Shown: positions 1 to 9,300, counted from the first letter of the stretch. The stretch is DNA of 64,000 nt from CAYYIS01 sp964470965 (GCA_964470965.1 CAYYIS010000009.1:57135-121134), one strand, 5' to 3'. A program made the numbers and translations. Notes: generated by a model from the sequence alone, not told the origin.

Positions 1-927
1 GTTGGCAAACTGAAGCACCTGGTCGACTGGAAGTTCTGGAATGACGAGGATATCATACAGGTGCTGAACCTGGCACAGAAGATAAAACACTACCGCTGGG
101 AATACCAGGGACACATGCAGGGAAATACGCTGGTCATGATGTTTCAGAAGACGTCCACTCGAACCAGGGTTTCCTTCGAGGCGGGTATGACGGAGCTCGG
201 TGGCCATGCCATCAACCTGGACTGGCGCGCCACCAATTTCACGCTCAGCAAGATCCGTTTCGAAACGCGCTACCTGTGCCGTAACGCCGCGTTAATCATG
301 GCGCGGTTGAAAGATAACAAAGACTTGCTGGAGATGGAAAAAGCAGCCACTGTTCCGATCATCAACGGGTGTTGCAACCTGTACCATCCTTGCCAGGCTC
401 TGGCAGATATGCTGACGATCGCCGAAGATCGGCCTGGCGGCATTGCCGGCGCCCGTTTAACCTACGTGGGCGTTTACAACAACGTTGTGAATTCATTAGT
501 TTCCATCGCCGCACCGCTGGGTGTACACGTGACGCTGGTGTGTCCCATTCTGGAAGAAGCGTCGATCGATCAGGAGAGCAGACTGCGCCTGCGCGATAAA
601 GGGCTGCTCACCGAAACGCTGGATGCGAAGGCTGCCGTCGCCCAAGCGGATTACGTGTATACGGACACCTGGCTCGACATGGAATTTTTCAACGACCCGG
701 AATTTGCTGAAGCAAAGAAGGCGCGCTGCGATAAAATGCTGCCTTATCAGATCAATGCGGATCTGATGGCGGGATCCGATGCGAAAATCATGCACGACAT
801 GCCCATCCACCCCGGCTACGAAATTGCCGAAGAACTGATCGAAGACGAACGGTCTATCATCTACGATCAGGCTGAAAACCGTCTTGATGCCCAAAAGGCA
901 GTCATGCTGCGATTATTATTGAAGTAG
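1..927 (+). CDS. Ornithine/aspartate carbamoyltransferase-family protein (5' partial)
   Basis: The frame is open from base 1 without a start codon, so the N-terminus lies outside the window; 308 codons remain. Carbamoyl-phosphate-binding motifs are intact: STRTR within KTSTRTRVSFEAGM, and HPCQ within YHPCQALADMLT. The C-terminal AENR helix is also typical of ornithine carbamoyltransferase. Both amino-acid substrate elements differ: the SMG loop of ornithine carbamoyltransferase is replaced by TWLDM, and the HCLP motif reads HDMP (MHDMPIHPGYEI). The enzyme probably carbamoylates an amine or amino acid, but the acceptor need not be ornithine. The family is firm, the substrate unknown. The next gene is convergent, one base away. 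Confidence 0.85.
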   Translation, partial: VGKLKHLVDWKFWNDEDIIQVLNLAQKIKHYRWEYQGHMQGNTLVMMFQKTSTRTRVSFEAGMTELGGHAINLDWRATNFTLSKIRFETRYLCRNAALIMARLKDNKDLLEMEKAATVPIINGCCNLYHPCQALADMLTIAEDRPGGIAGARLTYVGVYNNVVNSLVSIAAPLGVHVTLVCPILEEASIDQESRLRLRDKGLLTETLDAKAAVAQADYVYTDTWLDMEFFNDPEFAEAKKARCDKMLPYQINADLMAGSDAKIMHDMPIHPGYEIAEELIEDERSIIYDQAENRLDAQKAVMLRLLLK

Positions 928-928
928 T

Positions 929-1759
929 CTACTGATTGTCTGCTACTTGATCCTGCCAGTCCAGCGATTTAAACCAGTAGTTGTGACGGTTTTCGAGCCA
1001 CCCGTCTTGTGTACGCAGGTAAATCCAGTTGTCTACAAAGTTCAATGCATCTATCTCGCCGTGCCGAATCGCGATGGCTTCGGAGCCTTGGTACAGGTGC
1101 TGCTCGAACGGTATGTACAGTTTGTCACTGTTGCGTATGGTCTCGTATTCCGGCTTGGGTGACGCAGCGATCACACCGTGGGCATTGCCGTTAAACACCT
1201 CCTGGAACGCTTGGGCGTCGTCATCAAACTGTCGCAGTTCAACATCGGGAAAATTATCCTGGGCCACCTTTACCGCCGTCGATCCCCTCCTGACAGTGAT
1301 GGTGACGCCTTTCTTATTGTAGTCCTCTATCCTGCTTGCGTCACCCATCAACTGTTTGCTGCCGGCTACCGTCACGCCTGAATGGGCATACGGCCGCGTA
1401 AAGTTCACGGACAAATTCCGTTGCGTGGTGATCGTCAGTCCGCCCACGATGATATCAAATTTTCCGGCCAGCAGACCCGGTATGATGCCGTCCCACGCGG
1501 TCGGTACGAATTCCACCTCAAGGCCGGCGTCATCCGCGAGTTTTTTAGCCACATCCACCTCGAAACCTACCAGGTCTCCCTGTTTGTCCCGCATGGCCCA
1601 GGGTACAAAGGTGGACAGGCCCACACGCAACGTTCCGCGCTGTTTTATCTGGTCAAGCAGGGATATTCGAGATGTCTCGGAGGACGAGCCGCAGCTTACG
1701 GTTGTCATTATGACGACCACTGATATCGATAACCAGCGTGACAGGTGTTGTCTAATCAT
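929..1759 (-). CDS. Amino-acid-type solute-binding lipoprotein (SBP family 3)
   Basis: A 276-residue protein with an N-terminal hydrophobic segment and a lipobox-like TTVSC, so it is probably a lipoprotein facing the periplasm. The body matches family 3 extracellular binding proteins: GTLRVGLSTFVPWA, GFEVDVAKKLA, and the typical GLTITTQRNLSVNFTRPY. These usually bind polar amino acids or their derivatives for ABC importers, but no permease or ATPase gene is adjacent. Its ATG overlaps the stop of the upstream molybdoenzyme gene by one base (TAATG), so the two are probably translationally coupled. The ligand cannot be read from the sequence. Confidence 0.85.
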   Translation of the reverse strand: MIRQHLSRWLSISVVVIMTTVSCGSSSETSRISLLDQIKQRGTLRVGLSTFVPWAMRDKQGDLVGFEVDVAKKLADDAGLEVEFVPTAWDGIIPGLLAGKFDIIVGGLTITTQRNLSVNFTRPYAHSGVTVAGSKQLMGDASRIEDYNKKGVTITVRRGSTAVKVAQDNFPDVELRQFDDDAQAFQEVFNGNAHGVIAASPKPEYETIRNSDKLYIPFEQHLYQGSEAIAIRHGEIDALNFVDNWIYLRTQDGWLENRHNYWFKSLDWQDQVADNQ

Positions 1760-4092
1760 TATTTTGTGATCCTTTCGGTCTGATGGATAATTTCAGGGGG
1801 TTGAAATGCAGTTACGGGCGGGGCTTCGCCCTGATAGCGTTCGACTTCGACCAGACAGGTGTGAGCCACACATCCCTGGGCAAGCCGAGAGGTGCCTTTG
1901 TCCAGGGTCAGGACATTCACATTCCCGTGCCTGCAGATAATGCCATTCCCATCCTGGACTCCCGGATCATACCAGGCGCCGGTGGACATCTGTACCGTTC
2001 CGGGTCTTAGATCATCGCTGATCCGTGCTCCGGCCAGGCAGATTCCGCGATCGTTAAAAATACGGACAACGTCACCCTCCGAGATACCCCGTGAGGACGC
2101 ATCATCAGGGTGCAGTGTGGCCGGCTCCCGGCCTTGGATTTTATGTTTCCGGCTCCACGCACCGTGATCAAGCTGGCTGTGTAACCGGGTTTTAGGCTGG
2201 TTAGAAAGCAGGTGCAGCGGATAGGTGCCCGCTTTTGCCCCATGCAGCCATTCCGCAGGTTCCATCCACGCGGGGTGACCGGGACAGTCTTCGTATCCGA
2301 ACCCATCTATCTTTTCAGAAAAAATCTCGATCTTACCCGACGGGGTATGAAGGGGATGGGCATCCGGGTCTTTGCGGAAATCTTCCAGCATAATAATGGG
2401 TTTATCAGGCGCCGGCACTTCGAAACCACCACTTGCCCAGAATGCCTCAAACGAAGGAAGTTCTATATTACGCTTCTCCGCTCGTTTTTTCGATACTTGG
2501 TACAGGTGACGCAACCAGGCATCCTCATCTCTGCCCTCCGTAAACGCCTCTTCGAATCCCAGGTGCCGGGCGATACCTGAGAAAATGTCGTAATCGTTCC
2601 GGGCGTCTCCGAACGGATCAGCGGCTTTGTGCATGGGGTAGGCATAGCTGTCGGTTGGGCTGCAGCCCAGGTCGTTGCGCTCCAGCGTGGTGGTACAGGG
2701 AAGCACGATATCCGCATACTTAGACAGCGTGTTCCACCAGGGTTCGTGAACGATAACCGTCTCCGGTTTCCGCCAGGCACGAATCAAGCGGTTGAGATTC
2801 TGGTGGTGGTGGAACGGATTGCCGCCGGCCCAGTAAACCAGGCGGATATCAGGATAGGTGAGTGACGCACCGTCGTAATCGTACGTCTCCCCGGGGTGTA
2901 GCAACATGTCCGAGATGCGAACTACCGGGATGAAGGTCCGCACCTTATTATGGCCCTGATACAGAGATGCCCAGGGCAGGTGTCCGATGTGATTTCCAAT
3001 AGTGTTCTCGGCGGAATATCCGTAACCGATGCCGCCGCCGGGCAGACCGATCTGGCCAAGGATAGCCGCCAACACCGTCGCCATCCAGTAGGGCTGTTCC
3101 CCGTGATCCTGCCGGGTCAGCGACCAGCTGACGGAAATCATAGTCCGGTGCTGCGCCATGCGCCGAGCTAGATCCCTGATCTCGTCGGCATTCAATTCAG
3201 AAATTCCGGCAGCCCAATCTGCGTTCTTGGGCTGCCCATCTGTTTTTCCCGTCAGATAGGGTAGGAAGCGGTCGAAACCGACACAGTAGGTATCGAGGAA
3301 GGTTTGGTTGTGCAAACTTTCGGAGACCAGCGTATGGGCTAATGCCAGCATGATGGCGACGTCCGTATTGGGCACGGGTGCCAGCCACTGGGCATTCAGA
3401 AATTCCCCCATGTCCTCGCGGATGGGACTGATGCCCACAAACTGAACGCCGTTGTCCTTGGCGGCTTGCATATACGCTTTCTGCACATGGCGTCCTGTGC
3501 CGCCACCCGCTATCTGCCCGTTTTTCAGGGGCATCCCGCCAAAACACACCATCAGTTCAGTATTCTCAACAATATTAGGCCAGGTGGTCATCCGGCCGTG
3601 CAGAAGCGCGTACAGGTTGCCGAGGACGTGGGGCATGATGACCTGGCCGGCCGCATAGCTGTATGTGTCGACAGAGCGTGTATAGCCACCGAGTAGTTTC
3701 AGGAATCGATGTACCTGACTTTGTGCATGATGAAAACGCCCGGCGCTGGCCCAGCCGTAGCATCCGCCGAAGATAGCTTCGTTACCATGGCGCGTCCGTA
3801 CACGGTCCAGCTCAGTTGCCACCAACTGCTCCGCCTCATCCCAGGTCACAGCCACAAACGGTTCCTGTCCTCGTCCGCTCCTATCTGAATCGACCCCGTG
3901 TTCTAGGTATCCCCGTCGAACCATCGGGCTTGCGATTCGCGCAGGCGCGGAAAGCGTATCGATCATACCCCCGGCGATCGGAGAAGGATCGTCATCCGAT
4001 TCGACGCCGCAAAGGCCAACAAGCCGCCCGTCTTCCAAAACCGCTTTATAGGCACCCCAATGGGTGAGCGTTGTTTTTTCGGACCTTTCCAT
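1759..4092 (-). CDS. Molybdopterin oxidoreductase, BisC/TorA/DMSO-reductase type
   Basis: About 777 residues spanning the whole DMSO-reductase-type catalytic subunit. The N-terminal THWGAYKAV and the GGCYGWASAGR and GQVIMPHVLGN blocks match biotin-sulfoxide, TMAO and DMSO reductases. The serine in DTYSYAAG sits where this family supplies a Ser ligand to molybdenum. There is no N-terminal Fe-S cysteine cluster and no twin-arginine signal, so the enzyme is probably cytoplasmic like BisC, which reduces biotin or methionine S-oxides. The start is uncertain: an ATG at 4092 is used here, but a good GGAGGA lies just before a TTG at 4107. It is followed by a coupled solute-binding lipoprotein. Confidence 0.85.
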   Translation of the reverse strand: MERSEKTTLTHWGAYKAVLEDGRLVGLCGVESDDDPSPIAGGMIDTLSAPARIASPMVRRGYLEHGVDSDRSGRGQEPFVAVTWDEAEQLVATELDRVRTRHGNEAIFGGCYGWASAGRFHHAQSQVHRFLKLLGGYTRSVDTYSYAAGQVIMPHVLGNLYALLHGRMTTWPNIVENTELMVCFGGMPLKNGQIAGGGTGRHVQKAYMQAAKDNGVQFVGISPIREDMGEFLNAQWLAPVPNTDVAIMLALAHTLVSESLHNQTFLDTYCVGFDRFLPYLTGKTDGQPKNADWAAGISELNADEIRDLARRMAQHRTMISVSWSLTRQDHGEQPYWMATVLAAILGQIGLPGGGIGYGYSAENTIGNHIGHLPWASLYQGHNKVRTFIPVVRISDMLLHPGETYDYDGASLTYPDIRLVYWAGGNPFHHHQNLNRLIRAWRKPETVIVHEPWWNTLSKYADIVLPCTTTLERNDLGCSPTDSYAYPMHKAADPFGDARNDYDIFSGIARHLGFEEAFTEGRDEDAWLRHLYQVSKKRAEKRNIELPSFEAFWASGGFEVPAPDKPIIMLEDFRKDPDAHPLHTPSGKIEIFSEKIDGFGYEDCPGHPAWMEPAEWLHGAKAGTYPLHLLSNQPKTRLHSQLDHGAWSRKHKIQGREPATLHPDDASSRGISEGDVVRIFNDRGICLAGARISDDLRPGTVQMSTGAWYDPGVQDGNGIICRHGNVNVLTLDKGTSRLAQGCVAHTCLVEVERYQGEAPPVTAFQPPEIIHQTERITK

Positions 4093-4100
4093 AATGGTTT

Positions 4101-4952
4101 TCAGCAATCCTCCGTCAACAACACTACATTCTCGGCGTCCATTTCCCGTATATCGTGGTATGCTTTCAATTTTGGACGTTCAGGCGGATATCCCGGCGGC
4201 GGGTTGCCGGGATCACGCAGTTCGTAGCGATCCCGCCCTACGGGACGGTCGAGCCATTCACGAGCCTCTGGCGCGGCAAGTACTTCGTGACGCAGTATGA
4301 ACTCCACATGGTCGAATTGACTGAGTGCCACATGGGCTACATGTACCCGGTGTACCTCCCTGCCATCCCAGGTGTTCAGGTCGGGAAGGAGAACAGGGCC
4401 GGTGCAAATCTGGAACCTTTGTTCGGTTTCGTTCAGATTGATCAGGTTGACGGGAAACTCAACCGTCACGGAAAGGCCGCTGGCGTCATCGCGATAGGTC
4501 GTGGCCCCGTTGAGGAGCCGATTCTCTAATGTCGCCTCGACGATCCGGGCGGAATCTCGCAACTCGATTACGGACTGAAACGTTCGTATGTCCATGTTGT
4601 GATTCTGATATGATCGGCGGAATTTTCGATTTCGCAGCGCGGTTGAATTGTCCCCTGGCTGATGTGAAATGGAAACTTCCGAATCCCTGCTGACCGCTAT
4701 CCGCCATTCATTGCTCGGGACCTGAAATAAATTCCGTTCGGCAATGGTGTATTCCGTTCGGCACGGCGCACCCAGAAAGCACTCCCATTTTCCCTCCCCG
4801 GCACTATCCGTGATCTCACATCGGGCCTCAAAGTTGAACCTCACATGATGCACCTGACCTGGTGTTCCAACGAATCCCGTCCTCATATAATGAGGGTCTG
4901 CCGCAATTGGAAGTGATTTCCATGTAAATGTAGAACGAGGGAAATTAACCAT
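4101..4952 (-). CDS. Conserved-looking protein of unknown function
   Basis: About 283 residues from the ATG at 4952; a TTG at 4979 would add nine. There is no signal peptide, transmembrane helix or motif I recognise. The composition is that of a soluble beta-rich protein, with many short hydrophobic strands and charged turns. Near the C-terminus is a proline-rich stretch with GNPPPGYPPERPK. The gene lies between the uronate-dehydrogenase-like gene and the molybdoenzyme, with gaps of 36 and 8 bases, so it is probably co-transcribed with both. No function can be assigned. Confidence 0.7.
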   Translation of the reverse strand: MVNFPRSTFTWKSLPIAADPHYMRTGFVGTPGQVHHVRFNFEARCEITDSAGEGKWECFLGAPCRTEYTIAERNLFQVPSNEWRIAVSRDSEVSISHQPGDNSTALRNRKFRRSYQNHNMDIRTFQSVIELRDSARIVEATLENRLLNGATTYRDDASGLSVTVEFPVNLINLNETEQRFQICTGPVLLPDLNTWDGREVHRVHVAHVALSQFDHVEFILRHEVLAAPEAREWLDRPVGRDRYELRDPGNPPPGYPPERPKLKAYHDIREMDAENVVLLTEDC

Positions 4953-4988
4953 GATCCATTCCGTTAAAAGTGTTGTCAATTAGGTGAA

Positions 4989-5723
4989 TTATGATGCGCC
5001 TTTATCCTTTGGCTCCCAGCCGACCAGCTCTTTTGCGTTTGATATGTCCCATTTTTTTTCTGCCCCTTTGGAAACCCCGTAGAAGACCCCGAATTGCGGA
5101 TGGGATGCTTCCAGGCAGCAGGCAGTGAGTTCGGCCATGTCCCGGGCACTAAGCCAACGGTTCATACCGGCCTCAAATTCGCGGTTGACCTCATCCGTGT
5201 TAGGAAAGTTACAGATGCGGATGCAGTAGACAGACATGCCGAACACATCGTGATAGTGTCGTCCCAATGCTTCCCCGAAGGCTTTGCTGACACCGTAGAA
5301 ATCGCGGGGGCGCGGCATCATATCAGGTGTCGTGTAGATGCCTTCCTGTTCGTAGACGCCGGTAACCGCATTGCTGCTCGCAAATATAACACAGGGCACG
5401 TTGTTGATACGGGCTGATTCGAAAATGTTATAGGTTCCCTGAATGTTCGTTTCCATGACCATCTGGTTGTACCTGCTCCGGGGATAACCGGCTCTGTTCG
5501 AGGCGATGCCTAGATGAACCAGCGCATCCATACCTGCTCCCGCTTCGACCATTCCTTCGAAGTTCGCCAGGTCGGACACAACCACCTGGTCCTCAGGTTC
5601 CACATCGGGTACGGTGCTGTGGAACAGCAACCGCATGTCATACCTGCCCCTTAGATATTTGCGTAGCGCTGACCCCACCATTCCCGCTGCCCCGGTAATC
5701 AATATCTTTTTACGATCCGACAT
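4989..5723 (-). CDS. NAD-dependent epimerase/dehydratase, uronate-dehydrogenase-like
   Basis: About 244 residues. The extended-SDR signatures are clear: the dinucleotide-binding glycine motif ITGAAGMVGS at residues 8-17, and the catalytic YGVSK near the middle, preceded by FASSNAVTG. The overall order, including the C-terminal KKWDISNAKELVGWEPKD, resembles bacterial uronate dehydrogenases, which oxidise hexuronic acids to aldarolactones using NAD. The ATG at 5723 is chosen because it overlaps the upstream TGA by one base. An upstream in-frame extension to 5816 lies within the preceding gene and is unlikely to be used. The exact sugar substrate is inferred. Confidence 0.8.
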   Translation of the reverse strand: MSDRKKILITGAAGMVGSALRKYLRGRYDMRLLFHSTVPDVEPEDQVVVSDLANFEGMVEAGAGMDALVHLGIASNRAGYPRSRYNQMVMETNIQGTYNIFESARINNVPCVIFASSNAVTGVYEQEGIYTTPDMMPRPRDFYGVSKAFGEALGRHYHDVFGMSVYCIRICNFPNTDEVNREFEAGMNRWLSARDMAELTACCLEASHPQFGVFYGVSKGAEKKWDISNAKELVGWEPKDKGAS

Positions 5724-7699
5724 CAAATTCCCTCCGGTCCAAACACATGCGTCTTTTCGTCGACAGTCATCCCAAGGTATGTTTTTCCGTCCCGTCCCAT
5801 CCGGAGCGTGTGACACCCGACATCCCGTCTCATCCGTTCACCCCAGAGATCTCGCAATGGGGTGAGTTCTTTGACCCTGACGCCATAGCCGTCGTAAAAC
5901 GCTTGAGCATGAGCGGACGTGTTGGTCCAGATCAACTGGGGACCGGCACCACCCCAGGATACCGGTGTAGCACCCTGGCCTACGTAGTCGGGCTGTATGG
6001 TCCATAGGCGTTCGCCGGAGCCAGAGAATAACGTGAGAATCCCCATATTACCCCATCGGGTGGCCACAAGTACCTGATCTCCGGGGATGTCCTCACGTAC
6101 TTTGCCAGTGACGCAGCCCTGTGCATGGCCCACGCGATGCCGCATGCGGGTCCGTCCGGTCAGTGCGTCCACTACGTAAACCCCGGCACTGCCGCCCATC
6201 AGAAACGCGACAGGATCCAGGTCGGCGTCGCCCGAGAGATTGCCGACTGCAACCGCATCATAATGCCGCGCGCCGTGAATGCCGAGCATTTCCTGGTCCC
6301 GGTCGTGGACCCACAGAACATTACCCCTGGCATCGTACAATTTTCCGCCGCCCAGCAACTCATCCCGGCCATCGCCGTCCACATCGCAGAATCGGACGGC
6401 CCAGTGGTGCCCGTACCAGGCTCCTTCCTGCTCGTGATGCCACAGCCGGTTAAATCCTTCATCATAGGCCCAGAGATTGACGCCGCCGCCTTCTTTGTCG
6501 TCCCGCCATTCTCGAACCACAATGTCCGTACCGTGGCCGGTCAGATTACCGGTTCCGGCGGAATAATCCGGGCGGCGGGCGGTTTCATGCATGGGAGGAA
6601 CACCGGCCTGCGCCATGATCCTACCGTCTCTGCCACGGATAATACACATCTGATCATACACGACGTCCGATCCTGCGCCACCCGTAACATTTATGGAATC
6701 TTTGATGGATCTGATTCCGGTGAAGCCATACAGTAGTCGTCCGTCCGGGCCTTGGTTCCTGGACGGTACAATGCCCATGACCGGCATATCCAGCTCCCAC
6801 AGCGTTTCCCCGTCGGCCGTCGCGGCTCGAAGCGTTTCGCCGGAAATAAGCATGTCGTAACGATCAGGCTCGATAAAGTCAAGGAAGCGAGGTGAACCAC
6901 CAAGGTCCTGATGCTCTAAAATACAGGCCGGTACTGCATCCGGAATATCTGCACCGGCAGAATGTAATGCTGCCCGGCGCTGTGACCGAAGACGATCGTC
7001 CCCCGTCTGCTGTGCAACGGTCTGATTCATCTCCAGGCTGGCCAGCCTGGCCTTGCCAAGGGCCCGCAGTCCGATACGGCCGAAACCATACGTCGAATCT
7101 GTAACGGTGAAATCAACGCCCAGCGCAGGACAACGGCACGTGATAGCGGCTTCATCGAGCGCTACTTCCAGGTCGAGATACCCCTTTGGTATGGTTTCCC
7201 ACAGATCCGCCAGTACCGTCCAGTTGTCGTCTCTTCGCAGATACAGCACGAGACGCCGTTGTCCCTCTACGCCAAACTGGTAGTACCAACGTGATGTTTC
7301 AGCACGAAAAACGATCCCGGCGAACGCCTCTTCGTGATCCATGCTGTCCATATGCGGTCCGGCGAACGCATCTGTCTGATTGACCGCGACGTGTATCGTG
7401 CCGTTGCGGTGTTTTTTCTTGGAGAGTATTGAACGTTCCTGTACTCGAACTGCGTTTTCATTAAACGCCAGGACTTCCTGACCCTTCTCCTTCAGGACTT
7501 CCAGGCCAGACGGCAACTTGAATCCCCCCCATGGCGCCAGCGGCGTTTCCCAACCATTGAAAAATCTCCGGGCAATGTCATTCTCAGGTTCCAGCGGCGC
7601 GAGGACAACGCCATCCGGACAGTTGCTGAGATCCAGCCTGGTTACGAGATGGTTCTCGGGTTTTCGACGTTTCATAGGTAAAATTTTAGGCCTTGACAT
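5723..7699 (-). CDS. Beta-propeller (FG-GAP/VCBS-like) protein with N-terminal glucan-binding-like domain
   Basis: About 658 residues. The first 220 or so look like a DUF1080/laminin-G-like jelly roll (FAGIVFRAETSRWYYQFGVEG, GRIGLRALG). The rest has repeated propeller-type blades, including FCDVDGDGRDELLGGG, a calcium-loop-like FG-GAP element, and several GNVLW/GERLW-type strand ends. Rhamnogalacturonan lyases have a related propeller, but no catalytic motif is recognised. No signal peptide is evident, which is unusual for this kind of protein. The start is unclear: candidates are ATGs at 7708, 7699 and 7675, none with a good Shine-Dalgarno; the TTG at 7756 seems unlikely. It is the first gene of a five-gene minus-strand run. 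Confidence 0.7.
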   Translation of the reverse strand: MSRPKILPMKRRKPENHLVTRLDLSNCPDGVVLAPLEPENDIARRFFNGWETPLAPWGGFKLPSGLEVLKEKGQEVLAFNENAVRVQERSILSKKKHRNGTIHVAVNQTDAFAGPHMDSMDHEEAFAGIVFRAETSRWYYQFGVEGQRRLVLYLRRDDNWTVLADLWETIPKGYLDLEVALDEAAITCRCPALGVDFTVTDSTYGFGRIGLRALGKARLASLEMNQTVAQQTGDDRLRSQRRAALHSAGADIPDAVPACILEHQDLGGSPRFLDFIEPDRYDMLISGETLRAATADGETLWELDMPVMGIVPSRNQGPDGRLLYGFTGIRSIKDSINVTGGAGSDVVYDQMCIIRGRDGRIMAQAGVPPMHETARRPDYSAGTGNLTGHGTDIVVREWRDDKEGGGVNLWAYDEGFNRLWHHEQEGAWYGHHWAVRFCDVDGDGRDELLGGGKLYDARGNVLWVHDRDQEMLGIHGARHYDAVAVGNLSGDADLDPVAFLMGGSAGVYVVDALTGRTRMRHRVGHAQGCVTGKVREDIPGDQVLVATRWGNMGILTLFSGSGERLWTIQPDYVGQGATPVSWGGAGPQLIWTNTSAHAQAFYDGYGVRVKELTPLRDLWGERMRRDVGCHTLRMGRDGKTYLGMTVDEKTHVFGPEGI

Positions 7700-7809
7700 G
7701 GGGACCATATTGAAGGTACACGTCTTACGACGGTATCTATGGATATAACCCTGCAATTTGATGCCTACTTAAATGAACTGCAAGCAAAAACCTAATCAAG
7801 GAGCTGATT

Positions 7810-8280
7810 ATGTTCCGATATGTGATGCCAACGATTTTCTGCCTCTGTTTCATCCCGAATGCGTTCGGTCAGGCCACACCATTGGATGGCGTGTATGAGC
7901 GTATCTCCCTGACCAACCTGACCAGCGGTCAGCAACTCGATCCCACTCAGAAAGGGCTTATGATTGTTGGTCACGGCTATTACGCCATGATGACCATCAA
8001 TCCGGACCGTCCTAAGCTGGAACGGGGGCAACGTCTGGATGATCTGCCGCCAGACAAACAGATTGCCCACATGAAATCCTGGCTCCAGATGAACGGCCAC
8101 ACCGGCCCTATTGAAGTAAAAGCCGATACGTTGATCTGGTATCGTAATCTGTCTGAAAATCCCCAGGAAGTAGGCACCGTAAGTCGTTTGCCCTATGAGC
8201 TGAAAGATGGCAACCTGGTGATCCATTTCGATTTAGGGAACAGCAGCCGATGGGAATGGATCTGGCGGAAGGTAAAATAA
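7810..8280 (+). CDS. Secreted lipocalin-like domain protein
   Basis: A 156-residue protein with a signal peptide (FRYVMPTIFCLCFIPNAFGQ) that probably ends near residue 21. The mature part (LDGVYERISLTN at its start, GLMIVGHGYYAMMTIN, RWEWIWRKV at its end) resembles small bacterial lipocalin-like proteins: a single beta-barrel of about 130 residues beginning with a G-x-W/Y-type strand. Such proteins bind small hydrophobic molecules or have unknown roles. A good AAGGAG lies just before the ATG. The next gene, also secreted, follows 141 bases downstream on the same strand. The family call is by pattern only. Confidence 0.65.
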   Translation: MFRYVMPTIFCLCFIPNAFGQATPLDGVYERISLTNLTSGQQLDPTQKGLMIVGHGYYAMMTINPDRPKLERGQRLDDLPPDKQIAHMKSWLQMNGHTGPIEVKADTLIWYRNLSENPQEVGTVSRLPYELKDGNLVIHFDLGNSSRWEWIWRKVK

Positions 8281-8421
8281 GTCATCTTTCGATCATGGGA
8301 GCCGATCCACGCCCCGGTTTGAGATCTCCTGGTTCTGTTCACGGAGCCATTTGCCGAACGGATGAAGAATCCGGCACCGGGCGTGGTCGAGATCCCTTTT
8401 GTCAACGAATAAGGAGAAAAA

Positions 8422-9300
8422 ATGAGACGGCTTGTCAGTGTTTACATCATGATCGTTTTCTGTGGACCGGCGTCCGGAGAACAGTCCGTGTCGGCTGATG
8501 GCGGGCTTATTGAGAAAGACATTTCAGTCTACGGATTCAACATGCACTATGCGGAGAAGGGCCAGGGAGATCCTGTGATCCTCCTGCATGGGTTGTGGGG
8601 AGGCCGTAATGAATGGGCCAACACGATCGGACCTCTGGGGCGGGACCACCACGTAATCGCACTTGACTTGATCGGGTTTCATGGATCGGATAAGCCGGAG
8701 GCAACGTACCACAATGCTCTGCTCGCACAGTTTCTGGCCGGGTTCATCGAAGCCATGGAATTGGACAACGTCACACTCATGGGGCACGCCATGGGGGGGA
8801 ATACGGCAACCTACACGGCAGTACATTATCCTCATCTGGTGCAACGTCTGGTACTGGTGGACGGAGCCGGATATCGCAATCCAAACAGGGACCCCACCGC
8901 TCCGCCTTCTGCCGGTATGCTGCGAATGCGAAGGATCGTAACCGGATCGACCGTTGCTGCCACGCATAATTTCCTAAAACGTCGTGTAGTTGACGAATCC
9001 CTCGTCACGAATGCCTGGGCCGAGGAGGCGTTCTCAATGTGGCTCAATTCCGCAAGAGCCATCTCCGACATGCTCGGTGAAGGCGGCGATGTGGCGGAAG
9101 AAGAGATGAAATCCATAAAAGTTCCCACCTTGATCGTGTGGGGCCGTGAAGACCGCGCCTTCCCGTTGCAAAACGCTGATCGCCTCCAAGCCGATATTGA
9201 AGGCGCACAAAAAGTAGTATTCGACGACACGGGTCATCTCCCGCAGATGGAAAAGCCGGACGAATTTAATCGTGTGGTTCTGGAGTTCTTGAGTCAGTAA
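8422..9300 (+). CDS. Secreted alpha/beta hydrolase with Ala at the nucleophile position
   Basis: 292 residues with an N-terminal hydrophobic signal (MRRLVSVYIMIVFCGPASGE). The fold is a typical alpha/beta hydrolase: oxyanion HGLWGG, acid residue D244 in VWGREDRAF and histidine H272 in DTGHLPQ. The nucleophile elbow reads GHAMGG, with Ala123 where GHSMGG is expected. The GCC codon is one base from TCC, so either the enzyme is inactive or noncanonical, or there is a base error. The ribosome-binding site AAGGAG sits before the ATG. Without serine it could act as a binding protein. Confidence 0.85.
   Translation: MRRLVSVYIMIVFCGPASGEQSVSADGGLIEKDISVYGFNMHYAEKGQGDPVILLHGLWGGRNEWANTIGPLGRDHHVIALDLIGFHGSDKPEATYHNALLAQFLAGFIEAMELDNVTLMGHAMGGNTATYTAVHYPHLVQRLVLVDGAGYRNPNRDPTAPPSAGMLRMRRIVTGSTVAATHNFLKRRVVDESLVTNAWAEEAFSMWLNSARAISDMLGEGGDVAEEEMKSIKVPTLIVWGREDRAFPLQNADRLQADIEGAQKVVFDDTGHLPQMEKPDEFNRVVLEFLSQ

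Noticed and set aside
6125..6736. Plus-strand frame of 203 codons inside the beta-propeller gene
   Set aside because: It is a shadow of the minus-strand gene, which shows clear domain repeats and a downstream coupled gene.
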